The translations under genes were made by a program, and so were the position numbers. A stretch of DNA of 64,000 nucleotides from Parietaria judaica. Lineage: Eukaryota > Streptophyta > Magnoliopsida > Rosales > Urticaceae. How positions within the stretch are numbered: position 1 is the stretch's first letter; each line of letters starts with the position of its first letter. The stretch covers positions 25,404,420 through 25,468,419 of the forward strand of contig OX940865.1 of assembly GCA_954871525.1 (NCBI GenBank), given 5' to 3'. Below are positions 11,899 through 24,252 of this stretch, piece by piece. The notes under the pieces are model-generated. The model was given only the letters and a program-made list of their open reading frames with translations, made no database searches and was not told the origin of the DNA.

Positions 11899-12323
11899 GG
11901 CTGAACCCTCACAACCCAAGGTGTTCCCGTCTCCGCTGCGATCGGTCGGAGTGGAATCGAAGTCCAGCGAATCCTATCGGAGATGGCGGCTCCGAATCAT
12001 TCGCTGGCGGCGAGGGTTTGTGGAGGGAATCGCGAAGCGGAAATGGCAGGAAGAGAGAGAGAGAGAGAATCTGAAAGTGACGGCGTTTGATAATTAGGTG
12101 AGAGCTGGTTTATATAAGAAGACACTGTGTTTGTGTTCGTGTGTGTTTGTGTTTGTGTTTGTGTGAGACACAGAGAAAGATTAAACAATATTAATATAAT
12201 TCATGTAATTAAGAAATAATAATGAATTAAAGAGAACACAAAATGACTTAGTCTAGTGATCTTAATTTTACGTATTAAGTCTAATTTTGGGGCTAATCAT
12301 TGGGTAAGATATTAGATTGTTAT
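11839..12323 (-). repeat. Duplicated ADNT1 promoter and exon-1 segment upstream of PAC4
   Basis: This 485-bp block is a direct repeat of 7054-7546. Apart from a shorter GA run (about 14 bp less) and one extra TTTGTG unit, I saw no differences when reading the two side by side. It includes the TATA box (12116-12109 on the gene strand), leader and first 60 coding bases of ADNT1. Both flanks diverge sharply. The copy is in the same orientation as ADNT1 and the PAC4-like gene. The near identity points to a recent duplication or gene conversion. Confidence 0.92.
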
Positions 12324-12966
12324 CAGAAGAGAGAGGCACGTGACTGACTCGCGAGATAAGAGAGAAGCACGTGCGTGGGCTTGGGCTGGGTTTGGAAAGA
12401 GATAAAGGCATTGGACTAAAATCTGATTGGGCTATATAAAATTTGCTGACTTTGGGATGGGTTAAACTTTTAGCCCCTCTTATTGGATAATCGAGGCAAA
12501 AGTATTTGAATTTTGACCCATTAAGGCGGCCGCAATGATCTAAAATCAGCGGCGAAAATAAAAGTCAATAAATATAAGACGATATAATTTTTGTTTAATT
12601 TTTTTTGTTGAATTCAAATAAGAGAATATGCTAGATAACTGAATAAACACATAATGTGTATCTTAGATACGATCTAATAGTACTATGTTAAAAAAATTGA
12701 CCAGCAACGTCAATAAAAAAAATTAAAAGAAAAAAATAAATATATCATCTGGTATTTGTCTCTCTTTCTATTTTATATATAAACGTATTGGAAAATCACT
12801 ACGTGACGGTAAAGTTTTTCATTTTGTTCGTTTTTTTTATCTCTCGCAATCTCTCTTGTCACCGTATTTGTGCGGCACGCGGCTTCAGTGGGGGAGGCTT
12901 TTCGCAACTGTGGCTCGCCGTGGCCTAGAGTCGCACTCGCCACACCGTCGTGGGAGAGATTAGAGC

Positions 12967-13315
12967 AACTAGGGCTATAACCGGAACGAGTATCCATTTT
13001 TTTGGACTTCTGGTATCCAGATAGTAAAAAAATCACTATCCGTATCCAGATCTAATACTGAAAATTGGATACTTTTTTGTTTCAAACCCAATTTTAATAT
13101 TCGAATCTGGTTTTGAATTCCGGATCCGGTTGAAAAATAAAAGATAAAACATAAATCGTCTCAACCACCAAAAAATTATACAACCCTAAATTATTAAAGA
13201 AAAAATAATTAATTATAAAACCGGATACCGGATATCTTGATTTTTGAAAACTACTATCCAATATCTAGATCCGATTTTAATCCAGATACACTTTTCGGGT
13301 TTTATTTACACCCGT
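12967..13315. mobile_element. hAT-like MITE
   Basis: The left end CTAGGGCTATAACCGGAACG and the inverted right end (CTACGGGTGTAAATAAAACC on the opposite strand) are of the CTAGGG-TGTAAA type seen in plant hAT MITEs. The body has repeated ATCCGGTAT-like phrases in both orientations. I could not fix an 8-bp target duplication. Confidence 0.4.
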
Positions 13316-15339
13316 AGACTAGCAATATATATATATATATATATTATTAATGAAATAATGGTAAGAGTCGGTAGAAAAATGGGTTCCTATCTTAATGCTT
13401 TTTTGGAATTCGGCCAAAGATTTTATAAGGCCTTTGTTTGTGATTGTCGATAAATAAGCTTTTTATGTAATTATGGCGTCAAAACAGTCCAAAATAAATA
13501 AGGTACCACCAACTAACTACTTTTTTTAACCAATACATACAGCACAGCACCACTACGACCACTTCTTCATTGTCATTTTTTTCTTATTTCTCCCACGTTA
13601 TATTAGCCAAAATTTAAAGAAAAAACAATTGGCACGTCAATTTATAGGATATATACGGTTCTTTAATTTTTTTTATTTCATTTCTTAAACTAACGTCCCT
13701 TATTAAAATGTAATTATAACGATACACTATTAGTTTTAGTATTTTTATTTTTATAATAACATAAATTCGATTTTTACAATTTTTTTAATTTTCTTAAATT
13801 TTAATTACATGTAACTTAAAAAAAATCAAACAATTTCCTTTTCCAATTTATAATATTGATGAAACACTAACAATAAGTGAACGAATTCTTTCTTAAAGGT
13901 AAAATAAACACATATTGAGAAGTTTGTTAAAAAATATTAAATATTTATTAAGTTTCCTGAAAATAATTTTTTTATAATACAATTAATAAGTTTTCGAGTA
14001 TTATTATTTGGATTTACTCTATTTATTTTGCAATCCCTTTCACCCGTTTCAATTTTCCTCGAGTGAAACGACATTTTTTGGACAGCTGAAATGATCCAAT
14101 TCAAGATTTTAGAAAATAAATCTCAAAAGATTCTTGAAATTGAAGAGATTTTTGCTTTTTCAAATAAGAAAAACTATTTAAGAGCTTTTGTCATTTCTAG
14201 ATTAAATCGACCAATTTTCTTAGCCAATGTATGCCTCAATATAATTATATAAAGTTTAAACCAAAGGAAACACATTAATTAAATAAAACCGTCTATCAAT
14301 TTTTTATTTGATTTATCTCAGAATTTTATCTTAGAATAACTATTGTTTTTTCCGGGTTACAAAATTCTACATTTTTATTTTCTAAATGACTAATTAGCAT
14401 ACTCATTTGGAACAAAAAACGTAATTGATATATTTTAAAATGTTAAAATCCCTAATTTCATTTTTGGAAGAAATAAAACATTTTCAAACTCCACGAGAAC
14501 TTTCGCTTTTAAACTAAAAAATAATAATTCAAAAACCGTATTAAAACTGTTTATTTATTACTAATACCGATTGACAAATTTAAGCCAATAATGATTACCA
14601 ACCTAATAAGTACTATAATATTCATTTATATAATGATTTATATTATTTAGGATAAGAACCTCGTATCTACTGCATGCAGATTCTTTTTTTAATATTAATA
14701 TATATATAATTATATATTATAATTCCCATAGTGGCTAGTGGAAGAGTTGAAGAAAGATTGATGGGAACATTTAACAAGTCACTAGAAAATGGAGGTCCTA
14801 TTGATTTTGGAATTTGGCCATTGTCAAATGTCAATGTGTATCTTGAATATGATATTATTTAGCTTTTATGTAATTATTGCGTCATCGCACTCCACAAAAA
14901 ATGACTTTCTTATCCGATATATGGGGCACCACAAAGACCACTTATATTTGTGGATTATGATATATATATATATATATATATATCTTTTTTCTTATTTTCC
15001 CCTTGTTATTTTGGCCGACATTCAAAGAAAAACAGTCGGATTGTACACGCCAATTTTGGATCTGGTTTTTGAGCTAAAATTTTCGATAGTCGGATTGTAC
15101 ATCGGATTTTTGAATATTGAAACTAAAAGAAAAAAGAAAAATATCGCATCAAAAGAAAATTTAAAAAAACGTTATTTTTATTAGTAATAGAAACAAATGT
15201 TTAAGTTTCTGATTCAACATTTAGTTTTGTGAACAGAAATAAATCTGCAAGAGGTAATATATTAATAATATCAATTTTCTATATATTAGGTGTTATGCAT
15301 ATATATATATATATATAAATCCGCAAATGTACTTTTTTC

Positions 15340-15930
15340 GTAGTAATAGTGGGCGGCGAACTCCCCGCCCCCCAAAAAAAATGGTTCTATTAAGCTTTGG
15401 TAACAAAAGAATATATGAGTGAGGCCGGAGCCCGGCATGTACATTCGCCCGCTGGGCCGAGTCAAAAGAAGGGACTCTTAAGTGCAGAAGGTAGAAGAAG
15501 AGCACAAAAGCGGAAAAGATTACTTAACAAGATTGAATGACCAATTCTCCTCCGGACCCTTCCTTAATACCGAGTGCTTTAGTGGCGATGTGGGTACCGG
15601 TTGCAGGTTTCAAAGCGCGCGCCTCGTAGTTTCTCAGCTCTAAGAAAAGCCTACGCCTGTAGTTTTACTATTACCAAATCAAATGAATGCAACACAAATC
15701 GAGCAGAGATTGGAGATTGATTCAATAGCTTTGCCGTTGCGGGATAAACGCTCTTTGAATGGGTTGTGTTTATTCTTCTTCAATTGCTATTAGTTCCGTG
15801 CCAGTTGGTAAGAATTAGATTAGTACGGATGGCGCCTAAGTCTGAGACTTGGCTTTGGGGCTTTCCCGATAGAAATAGGTGGATGCGAGCCGTGGAGACT
15901 GCAGAGTGGTGTAAACTAGAGAAATTAATT
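15340..15930. other. GC-richer block, possible organellar-DNA insertion
   Basis: This block differs from its very AT-rich surroundings in having balanced composition and no repeat structure. Its texture is like plant mitochondrial intergenic DNA. I could not recognise a mitochondrial gene in it, so this is only a composition-based suspicion. Confidence 0.25.
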
Positions 15931-16869
15931 ATGCATTTATGATAATTATTTTCGCATAACAACCATTAGAAGCATCGTATTTAAATGAATATGCTTTAAA
16001 AGTATATTCACTATTTAAAATATGAAGCTTCAAAAACATACTTAGGCTATAGTCTTCAAAAGCTCAGGGAATCCGCAATGACGCATCCCCGAAAACTTGC
16101 TGCCCGCTATGCCAGCCGCAAAAAGCAGCCGACATGTTCGCAGCAAAGAATGTTGGTCGCTGCATATTCTTCTTCAATTCTTCTTGTTTTTTTTTTTTTC
16201 GTTTTCTATACTCAATACATGAGCTGTTAAATTGTTTGGCAATATAAGTGATAAATGATAGTTCGTCATATTTTACCCTAGTTTTTTGTTATACTTAAAT
16301 TTATGTAGATAGATATAACAAATTTTCATTGTCTTTTTGCTTGGCACACTGTTAGCCCTTGAACTTGTGGATATGGCAAACTTGTTTCTTTTACACAAGT
16401 ACAAAACTGTCATGATTTTTGTCTTAATTGGATATAGGGTTTGCAGTTTGCGCGGCGGATTTCGTAAAATCGTTTTGCGAACGCTCGTGCTCTTGTGTTG
16501 CCCAATGATTTTTTTTCTTCAAAACATTGTGTGAAGCTTCGGATTTTGATTTTCCATTACGATTTTGAATAACCTTAATGCAAATGCAGGGTAGTATTGT
16601 AATAAAATTAGTTAAAGTAGTGATCCCAAATTCCTAGTAATTTATAATAATGCTAATGAGACCGTACCGTAGACTATAATTTTCAATGTGTGCATAATGA
16701 GTTTCTTTCTTCTATAAATAAACAAACATAATGAAGTTTAACGTGTAGTAATAAACTAATAAGAATGGTTCTCTTTCTCCAAAAAGAAAGGAAAAAGAAA
16801 GGTTCTCTCGCAATTAGAAAAAAAATAAAAATAAAAAAGGACAAAAAAGTCATAAAAAAATAAAAATTG

Positions 16870-16983
16870 TAAGAAATGCCCATTTTGTGTCAAAGGTTTA
16901 AAACAAAATGCCCATGTGTGAGAGTAAAAAATACATACAGTGGGCATTTTTCTTAAACATTTGACACAAAATGAGCATTTTTT
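16870..16983. repeat. Short foldback (inverted-repeat) element
   Basis: The left arm contains AAATGCCCATTTTGTGTC and the right arm its near-perfect inverse, GACACAAAATGAGCATTT. The arms are about 30 bp, with a spacer of about 45 bp that itself holds a second copy of the GCCCA/TGGGC motif in both senses. It resembles the end pair of a small MITE. Confidence 0.55.
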
Positions 16984-17217
16984 AAAATAACCCTAAAAAA
17001 AATTGTATTTTTCTTGCAATTCTATCAATAAGATCGATTGCAAGACTCGTAAATGCCAATAGAAGTATAACGTAACTAATTAAATTAAACTAATACTAGC
17101 CACCTAATACGTAAGAGACTTTCGACCACCTTTAGTAAAAAAATTGCCTTATATCCTACGTAAAGGCGTTAGTGCTCCCGATCGTATGGTGTTTTCCGGT
17201 CAAGAGGTGGACGAACT

Positions 17218-18258
17218 CACTGGCGGAGGCACTTGAGCACTAGTGCTCGCACGTGCCTACACTCGGTTTGATAAATTTTCATTACTAGGTATAGTAGTTG
17301 CTATTCTGTTTATATTATTTTGTTTATAAATTCTGCAATTATTTCTATTAACCTGTACATGACCAAAGATAATTTCATAATACAATGACGAGAGACAAAG
17401 CACCACAAAAATTACTTCAATACCCTTGATTTACCAAAACAAACACTTACGTATGCCCACCCTTCTCTGTAATTATAGAGCTGAATTAACGTTATTAATA
17501 TATGTGTATGTACATAATCAATAAAATGTTATAATTATTGTTTTTTAAATATTTACTGCATTAAAACTTCATATTTGTATTTTGTTGAAAGTATATCTTA
17601 AATGTTTGTTTTTGCCGATATATATAAAGATTTAATATTTCATTTTTTTGGATAAAGCAAACATTAAGTTTTTACAACGTATTAGACATTATCAACGATG
17701 CACTCGATGATCTCAATGGTGTCCATGACGTACTTGGCAGTGTCGACGATACAGTCAGTCACAAGTATACATCATTGCCACAAAGAACATGAAGTACATT
17801 GTCAACACGGCCGAGTACGTCATCAATAACATCGAAAATGCCGAGTGTATCACCGTTACAGCCGAATACGTCATAAATACCGTCGAGACTACTGAGTTTG
17901 TTGCCAACACGGCCGAGTACTTTGCAGAAATTTAACGTTAACTTTAGTTTAGTGAGGAAACTTGAAGCTAAAAAAAACTTGGGTCTTTGTGCCGCAAAAA
18001 CAAACATTGATATATGTGTATTGCGACGTGAACATGAGGTGTTTATAATATAACAATTATCTCTTTATTTTTTTAAAATAGGTAAAAAAATCTCTCCAAA
18101 CAGATATTTATTTATTGGATAATTAAATTTTTTATTTTTATTACTATAAATATGTTTTTCACTAAATTGTTTACATTAAAATATATTTTGTCTAATTTTC
18201 AGTTGCTTAAAGTCTTATACGGTGCTTCACCTGAAACAAAAAGTTGGCTCCGCCACTG
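17218..18258. mobile_element. Non-autonomous hAT element with 8-bp target duplication
   Basis: The ends CACTGGCGGAGGC and (inverted) CAGTGGCGGAGCC are classic plant hAT termini. They are flanked by identical 8-bp direct repeats GACGAACT at 17210-17217 and 18259-18266. The 1041-bp interior encodes no transposase I can see. The region 17690-17930 holds degenerate tandem repeats around GCCGAGTACGTCAT- and CGAxAATGCCGAGT-type phrases. Confidence 0.85.
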
Positions 18259-19165
18259 GACGAACTACAGACTCAAATTCTAGGTGATTGGAGCTCATTT
18301 TCTACGTGATCAAGAACGGCCAAGAAGGCATGGATAACGACAAAATAGCTTGTATCTGAAGATAAAGATCACTTCTCGACACGATTATTCACAACGGTTT
18401 ATCAAGTTTTTCTTGGCGATTTAATTACTTTTGTTTGGTCGGAATCCGTAAACGGCATGAGAATTATTCCTATATATATCACACATATACTATTATATAT
18501 ACATTTTATTCAAAGAAATTGATAATGTCAAGACAGATTAGTTCATACATCAAACTCAACGTGGTCAATTTTGAGCAAATAGAAGAAAATCGTGTATATG
18601 GTATTATATTTTTCTCAAGGCTATTTAAATTTCCCACTTGTTATTTGATTTCAATTTAGTAAAAATAATCTATATTATTGCTTAGTACGATTTATAGTCT
18701 ACACCATACTCAACGTGGCTATTGGTTATATATTATACCTAAACATGGATTTCCACGTTAATTAATTAAACCAGCTTACTTAATTATAAAGGTGTCTAGA
18801 AATTACATCGTCCTATATTTTAATTTTATTATTACGAGTCATAAATTTATTTATACAAACGTTTTTCACCTGTGAGTAATCGTCAACGGTCCACATTTAT
18901 AATATAGTCAAAGAAAACGTAGTCAGATGTAAAAATGTACATATATATATACATATTGTTTATACTTTATACCAAGATCCATATCACCGTCCTTTCAATT
19001 GTTTTTGAAGACGTTAAGTTGAGACATTATTCTCTTTTCGTACGATATAGTTCAATGTATATAGTCAATCAATATATATATACATATAATACTAGAGACG
19101 AGAGTAATGAGAGGGAGAGAGAGAGATAGATAAAAGAAAATGCATATTATTTTTGTTTCACTTCT

Positions 19166-19167
<2 letters not shown>

Positions 19168-19208
<41 letters not shown>
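19168..19208. repeat. (TA)n microsatellite, about 20 units
   Basis: An uninterrupted alternation of T and A lasts about 41 bp. It is likely to be length-variable between individuals. Confidence 0.9.
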
Positions 19209-19211
<3 letters not shown>

Positions 19212-19669
19212 TAAATGCATGATGAGTCCAAAAAAAGAAGAAGATAAAGCAACGAGTTAGGCAAAAAAAAAAAAAGGTATACTTCTAGATTGGTACATAT
19301 CCATCACAGTACAATTTAACAATGATAGTGCTTGAAAGTCCACAAACCGCAAATTGACCATAAATTCAATTTTCATGTATACCTAAAGCGCTCTACTAGT
19401 GGAGTTTCATGAAGATTTTTAGAAATCACTAATAATGGATAAATCACAAATCGATGAGTTTACATATATAGATAAAGTTTTCGTAAGAAAATTAAATACT
19501 ACTCAAATTTTGAAAATAATATCATAGATTAAAAAAAGTTTCAAATTTGTTACTCCAATATGAAACTTTGGAGAAGTCTTGGTAACCAGAAAAGTGACTT
19601 ATGACCTTTTTCAAATTGTATTAAGTGTCCGTATTTTTTTCATGTAGGATTTAAGAGTTAGAATGTCGT

Positions 19670-20190
19670 TACGTAGCGTGCTGTTCGCGTACGTAGCGCG
19701 CTCAAGGAGTAAGAGGGTGGTCTAGTGGAACTTGGCTAAGGGAGTGACTTATGGGCGTAACAAGACCCCACAGAATACAAACACAATAAAAAAGAAAAAG
19801 TTTCACCTTGGTACGCCCCAATTCCGACATCGAACTTTCTTTCAAAAGAGTCCGGGAGGATCGCCTTTGGATCTATTAAACCGTCTAAAGACCAATCTTT
19901 CCGGATCAACCGCAACACAATGCTGGAAGATAACAATGCCCAAGGCGCTGGAGGCGTTACCAACCTCTGGGGCTTACATCCCTTCCTCCCGACCTGCTGT
20001 CTTCTGACTCTTCCCCCGCAATGATGAATGTCGTTACAACTATTAATCTTATTAGTAATTAAGGATTCCTCTCGAATGTAAAGAACGCGTGAGAAAAGAA
20101 ATGTCCAAATCCGACTATCGGAGGGCCGAGTCACGGAAGAACAACCAAAATCCATTTTGTAGTTATGTCCCTTAATATAAGGGCTAGATA
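19670..20190. other. GC-richer block, possible NUMT
   Basis: The block is clearly less AT-rich than its surroundings. It carries a 164-codon open frame on the minus strand (20230-19736) and a 91-codon frame on the plus strand, neither of which I can assign to a nuclear family. The texture, with long open frames and no simple repeats, suggests a fragment of plant mitochondrial DNA, but I cannot name the source gene. Confidence 0.3.
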
Positions 20191-20595
20191 CAATTACTAA
20201 AGCATTTCTTCTTTTATTCTTAAAAGTCATGAAAACTAATGTCCCTTAATATCGCGGTCACACTGAAATCATTCACTTTTTGACCAATTTTGTTGAAACA
20301 CAATATCAATCTTAATCATACATTGAGTACGTACCTTTACTGTGTGTGTATATATAGTATATATATAATAAACTGGAATTATATTTCTGCGAAATAAATA
20401 CTACATAAGACATGTAAAATTATTTGAAGACTTAGCTATTAGTGCTCATGATAACATCTTCCATTATAAGAGCATGCAAAACGCAAGGCACTTTAAATAC
20501 ACGTACTCCATGTCCAATGTTTATCATAATTCACTCAGTTTTGTTTGGTAATGAGAAGGAAACACTTTGCGACCCCCATTTTATAAGTGGAGATC

Positions 20596-20627
<32 letters not shown>

Positions 20628-21779
20628 AAAGCACTTCAACATTATTGTTCTGCTAATAGACAAAATATACACTCATTTTTTCTCAAACATACTTCATTAT
20701 TCTATTGAAAATAATACCAACTTTCAATTTATTTGTGTGGGTATGTATGCTGTATATTTCATGTCATTTTGCTAAGTCTTGATATTATATACGAAAATAT
20801 TAAAAAAATGATATTTTAAATTATGATTAAAATTTAAAAAGCATAAATTATAACGATAAAAAATAAAAAAGAGATAGATTTTGAACTTTTTAAAAACTTT
20901 TTAGGGGAGAATATTGGTTCTCTTTGGCTCTACATGCTTCCATCCATGCATAAATGTTTGTATATTTATTTATGGTGTAATATTATTATACCCTTTTGGC
21001 CTTTTCCATACACCAAACATAATTATTGCGTAATATTGATGTATTTATCGCGTAATATTATTTATGTGTCCCTTCAAAGATTACGCATATGCTATGTTTT
21101 TGTTTTGAATAATGTTTAAATTTAGTTCCATGTTTCATTTGCTTATTTTGGTTATTATGAAGTCACAAATGCATGAATGTTATTATGGCGATGGTTTTGT
21201 ACTTATACGGTGAAGCATGTAAATATTTCATTATAAAACATTAACTCATACATATATTCATTTTCACGTGTCTTTCAATTTCAAGTCTCAAAATGCAGAC
21301 ACACTCTGAGGACTGAGATAAAACGATACTTAAGTTCCGATTTTTACCGAGCATGCAAGCCTTACGTTTTAGAGCATTTCATTTTACGAGACATACATGG
21401 TCCAAATTTGACAGACGGTTCCTTATCTGCCGGTGATTATATGGAGGCCTAAAAACGACAAATAAATATTTTTCAACAAAATACTTGATTTGTTGTCGTT
21501 TTGTTTAGAGTTTCTTTGTTATGTTCGTTAATCTTTACAAACATTCTCCGCATTATTTTGAAGAATATTTAATTTATGTTGGTTATTTGATCGTTAAAAA
21601 TAAGAACTAAATAAATGAAGATTGTTATAGATTGCTAGCGTGCACGTTAGTTACTAGTTAGACGGCTTTATAAATCGTTTGACATTTATGATCTTGCACA
21701 TTTGCACTTTGCAGTGATTGGATAAGATTGCTTCAGAGCAAATCAACCAATAGTATATATCTTTTCTTGACACGAGTGC

Positions 21780-22760
21780 AAGTAAAAATTAATATTTATT
21801 TTTGCTCAAACTTGATTCGGTTAGATTTTTTTTCTTCGTGTTTTTCGTCACTTGACTGTCAGCAAGTGATATCTCCTCTATATGTATAGTTTTCGTATTT
21901 TGTCCATATTTTATGCACAATCTATGGTTGAAAAGATAAGGGATATATCTACAACTTTGGTGTTTTAAGTTTTATTAAAAAAAGTTTTTAAAAAATATGA
22001 AATTTCAAATACAACGTAAAATTGGCCATTAGTGTAATTTAAAATATTTGTTTGGAGTAGAGCTGCACAAACCTTGGCCACGACTCACCGCGATCAAAAT
22101 CAACGGAATCACGATCGCGCCGCGATGCGAACTGTCCTGTGCCGATGCATTGCGATGAACCGTGATGGAGGGAGGGAGAGAGAGAGAGAGAGGCCCTGTG
22201 AGACGGAGAGAGGGAGAGACCGATAGAGATAGACTAGAGAGGCCTCAAGAACGCCGGAATCGCGACGTTCCTCCACGTTCGCGATCGTTCGCAATTTTCA
22301 GCCCATAGTCGCGAGCCGTCGCGATTCTCCAAAAGCCGTCGCGACGCGTTGCCAGTGGCGATGACCGTTGTGCAACTCTAGTTTCGAGAAAATTTTAATA
22401 CACTTAATGACTTTTTCTGATAAAAAGTACCAAAACATTGTAGATAAATCTTTTATCTTTCCAGTGGTAGTTTATTTATAAATTTTGGAAAAAAAATGAA
22501 TAAGTTATGCCAAAAATACGAAAGATTTTTTTACGTCACATCTTTCGTATTTTTCGCACAACTCACTCATTTTGGACAATAAAAATGAGTGAGGTTTGCC
22601 AAAAATACGAAAAAGTGTTAATATAGACGAGGAATCACTCGCTGACGGTCAAGTGGCGGAAAACACGAAAAAATCTAACAGAATCAAATTTGGGTACATT
22701 AGCCGTCGAAAATAAACATTAAGTACATACCCCGCAGCCGATCAAACATTAAGTACATTA
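21780..22760. mobile_element. Long inverted-repeat (foldback, Mutator-like) element
   Basis: Left-arm phrases such as TTGATTCGGTTAGATTTTTT, CACTTGACTGTCAGCAAGTG and GATATATCTACAACTTTGGT recur inverted on the right as AAAAAATCTAACAGAATCAA, CACTCGCTGACGGTCAAGTG and CATTGTAGATAAATC. The arms appear to run about 21780-22050 and 22389-22760, so nearly the whole element folds on itself. A short extra palindrome around CTTTCGTATTTTT lies at about 22505-22565. A separate hAT MITE has inserted near its centre. Confidence 0.65.
22058..22380. mobile_element. hAT MITE nested in the foldback element
   Basis: Terminal inverted repeats TAGAGCTGCACAA (left) and TAGAGTTGCACAA (right, inverted) bound a 323-bp GC-rich body full of CGCGA/TCGCG motifs. 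The flanks are GTTTGGAG (22050-22057) and GTTTCGAG (22381-22388), a 7-of-8 match to the 8-bp target duplication expected for hAT. Confidence 0.75.
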
Positions 22761-23374
22761 ACCGCAATTTACCTTTTTTATATATAGAATATGACTATCA
22801 TCTTTGAAATACTTCCAACATTTTCGCAAATATCTTGTACAATAATTCAATAAAGAGTTGCAGAGTAAAGATATAGCAAATGATACCAACTTTATTTAAG
22901 GACAATTTTGTTAAAAATAATAATAATCTCTATATTCCCGGACAATCCAAGTGAGGCTATGATTATAATAATAATAATTTACTATATAGGGGTTTGAAAA
23001 GATATCACAGAGGAATCTGATACAAGTAATAATTTCAAAGGTAATAATTTACTCCATGTAAATCACAATTCACAAATCACATGCATGTAATGACTGCATG
23101 CATTGAACAAAGAAAGTTTGTGGTCATGCATGCAATGCACGTAAATAACTAATTACGTACTGTACTACTGTGATTTTACATTGATTCCTAGATTTGGAAA
23201 AAGGAGGACAACTTGGTAAAATTTCAAGTTCACGCACTTGCGATGAAATCTATTTTTATTTTCTATAAATTATATATTTTTTTATTTAAAAAGATAATGT
23301 GAGACAGACTGACAGAGTGTTTTACCTTTAAATATTTTAACTTATGAAGCCGCAACGATAGTAAATATACTTAC

Positions 23375-23898
23375 TGTTAAGGTCGGATTTGGTCAAATCC
23401 ATCCCCAACTCTACACTTGTCGTTTTAACATTAAAACGATAAAAATAGAGGCAAGATACAAGAGGATTTTCAGCCCACGATAGAACAACCAATATAAGCC
23501 CAGTTCGCAGAAAAAGCCCAAAGAGTAAAGCCTCTACTAACCCTAAGCCTATAAATGCAAAAGAAAACCTCATGGAGAGGAGGGAGGGGGTTCAGCCGTG
23601 AAAGGAGAGAAAAGAGAAAAGAAAGAAGAGAGAAAGGAGAAGAGAATCCACCAAACCCATTGAACTACGTGATGACCTGATCCCGGTTCGACGGGTACGT
23701 AGGAAGCCTCGCCGAAGGCAGCGGGGTGCGGCATCAAATCATGTTTTCCATTATTACTCCTTCGTGTGTCCGAGCTATCAAACGGGAAAAACCGAGTCCT
23801 TTCGGGATAAATAAATCGGGGATAATTGTTATTCATATTTTGTTGTGTTTGTTTGATTATCCTCGTGACTGGTAAGGCGGTGCGAATCGCCCTCTACA
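23375..23898 (+). repeat. 5' LTR of the retrotransposon
   Basis: It begins TGTTAAGG and ends CCTCTACA. It differs from the 3' LTR at about three bases by eye: in AATATAAGCC, CGTGAAAGG and TAGGAAGCC. This implies a recent insertion. Confidence 0.92.
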
Positions 23899-23901
23899 GT
23901 T

Positions 23902-23919
23902 TGGCGCCCACCGTGGGGC
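23902..23919 (+). other. Primer-binding-like site of the retrotransposon
   Basis: The sequence TGGCGCCCACCGTGGGGC starts three bases after the LTR. It has the TGG start expected for pairing with the CCA end of a tRNA. I do not assign the tRNA. Confidence 0.6.
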
Positions 23920-24252
23920 TTAGTTTTTCTCTAACTCACAGCCAGGAACTCGAAGAGATGACGACCAACGACGACAACGACAACACCGAGCGCTCATCTC
24001 GTCTATACATTTGATGAATAAAAACTGTATCATTTCTTAGTTTTCTTGCAGGCCTTGCCGTGAGCTTTGATTCGACGGGTCACTCGCCCCTACCGGACGC
24101 TCGAGGAGAAAGTTGCAGACGCTGCAAGTTTCATCGCCATGGAACAGGTCGACGGCCTGCTCGCTGTGTCGGAGGAGAGCTGCTTCCCGCAGGAGGGCGA
24201 CAGCCTGCCAACGAGCAGGGCTTCTCGCCGACGGCAGGTGGGAAGACACTTG

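Larger units (their letters stand above)
12324..17209. other. AT-rich intergenic region
   Basis: No coding gene is supported. Apart from the elements listed separately (12967-13315, 15340-15930, 16870-16983), it is AT-rich with AT microsatellites near 13327-13344, 14959-14983 and 15299-15317. Two CACGTG G-box cores (about 12338 and 12368) lie just upstream of the ADNT1 copy. They could be the former promoter of the PAC4-like gene, which is a guess. Confidence 0.5.
18267..21779. other. AT-rich intergenic region
   Basis: No gene is supported. It contains a long TA microsatellite (19168-19208), a second one at about 20604-20627, and a GC-richer block at 19670-20190 listed separately. Confidence 0.5.

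Noticed and set aside
19736..20230. 164-codon minus-strand frame
   Set aside because: I recognise no protein family, and the region looks like foreign DNA. Listed only as a possible organellar block.
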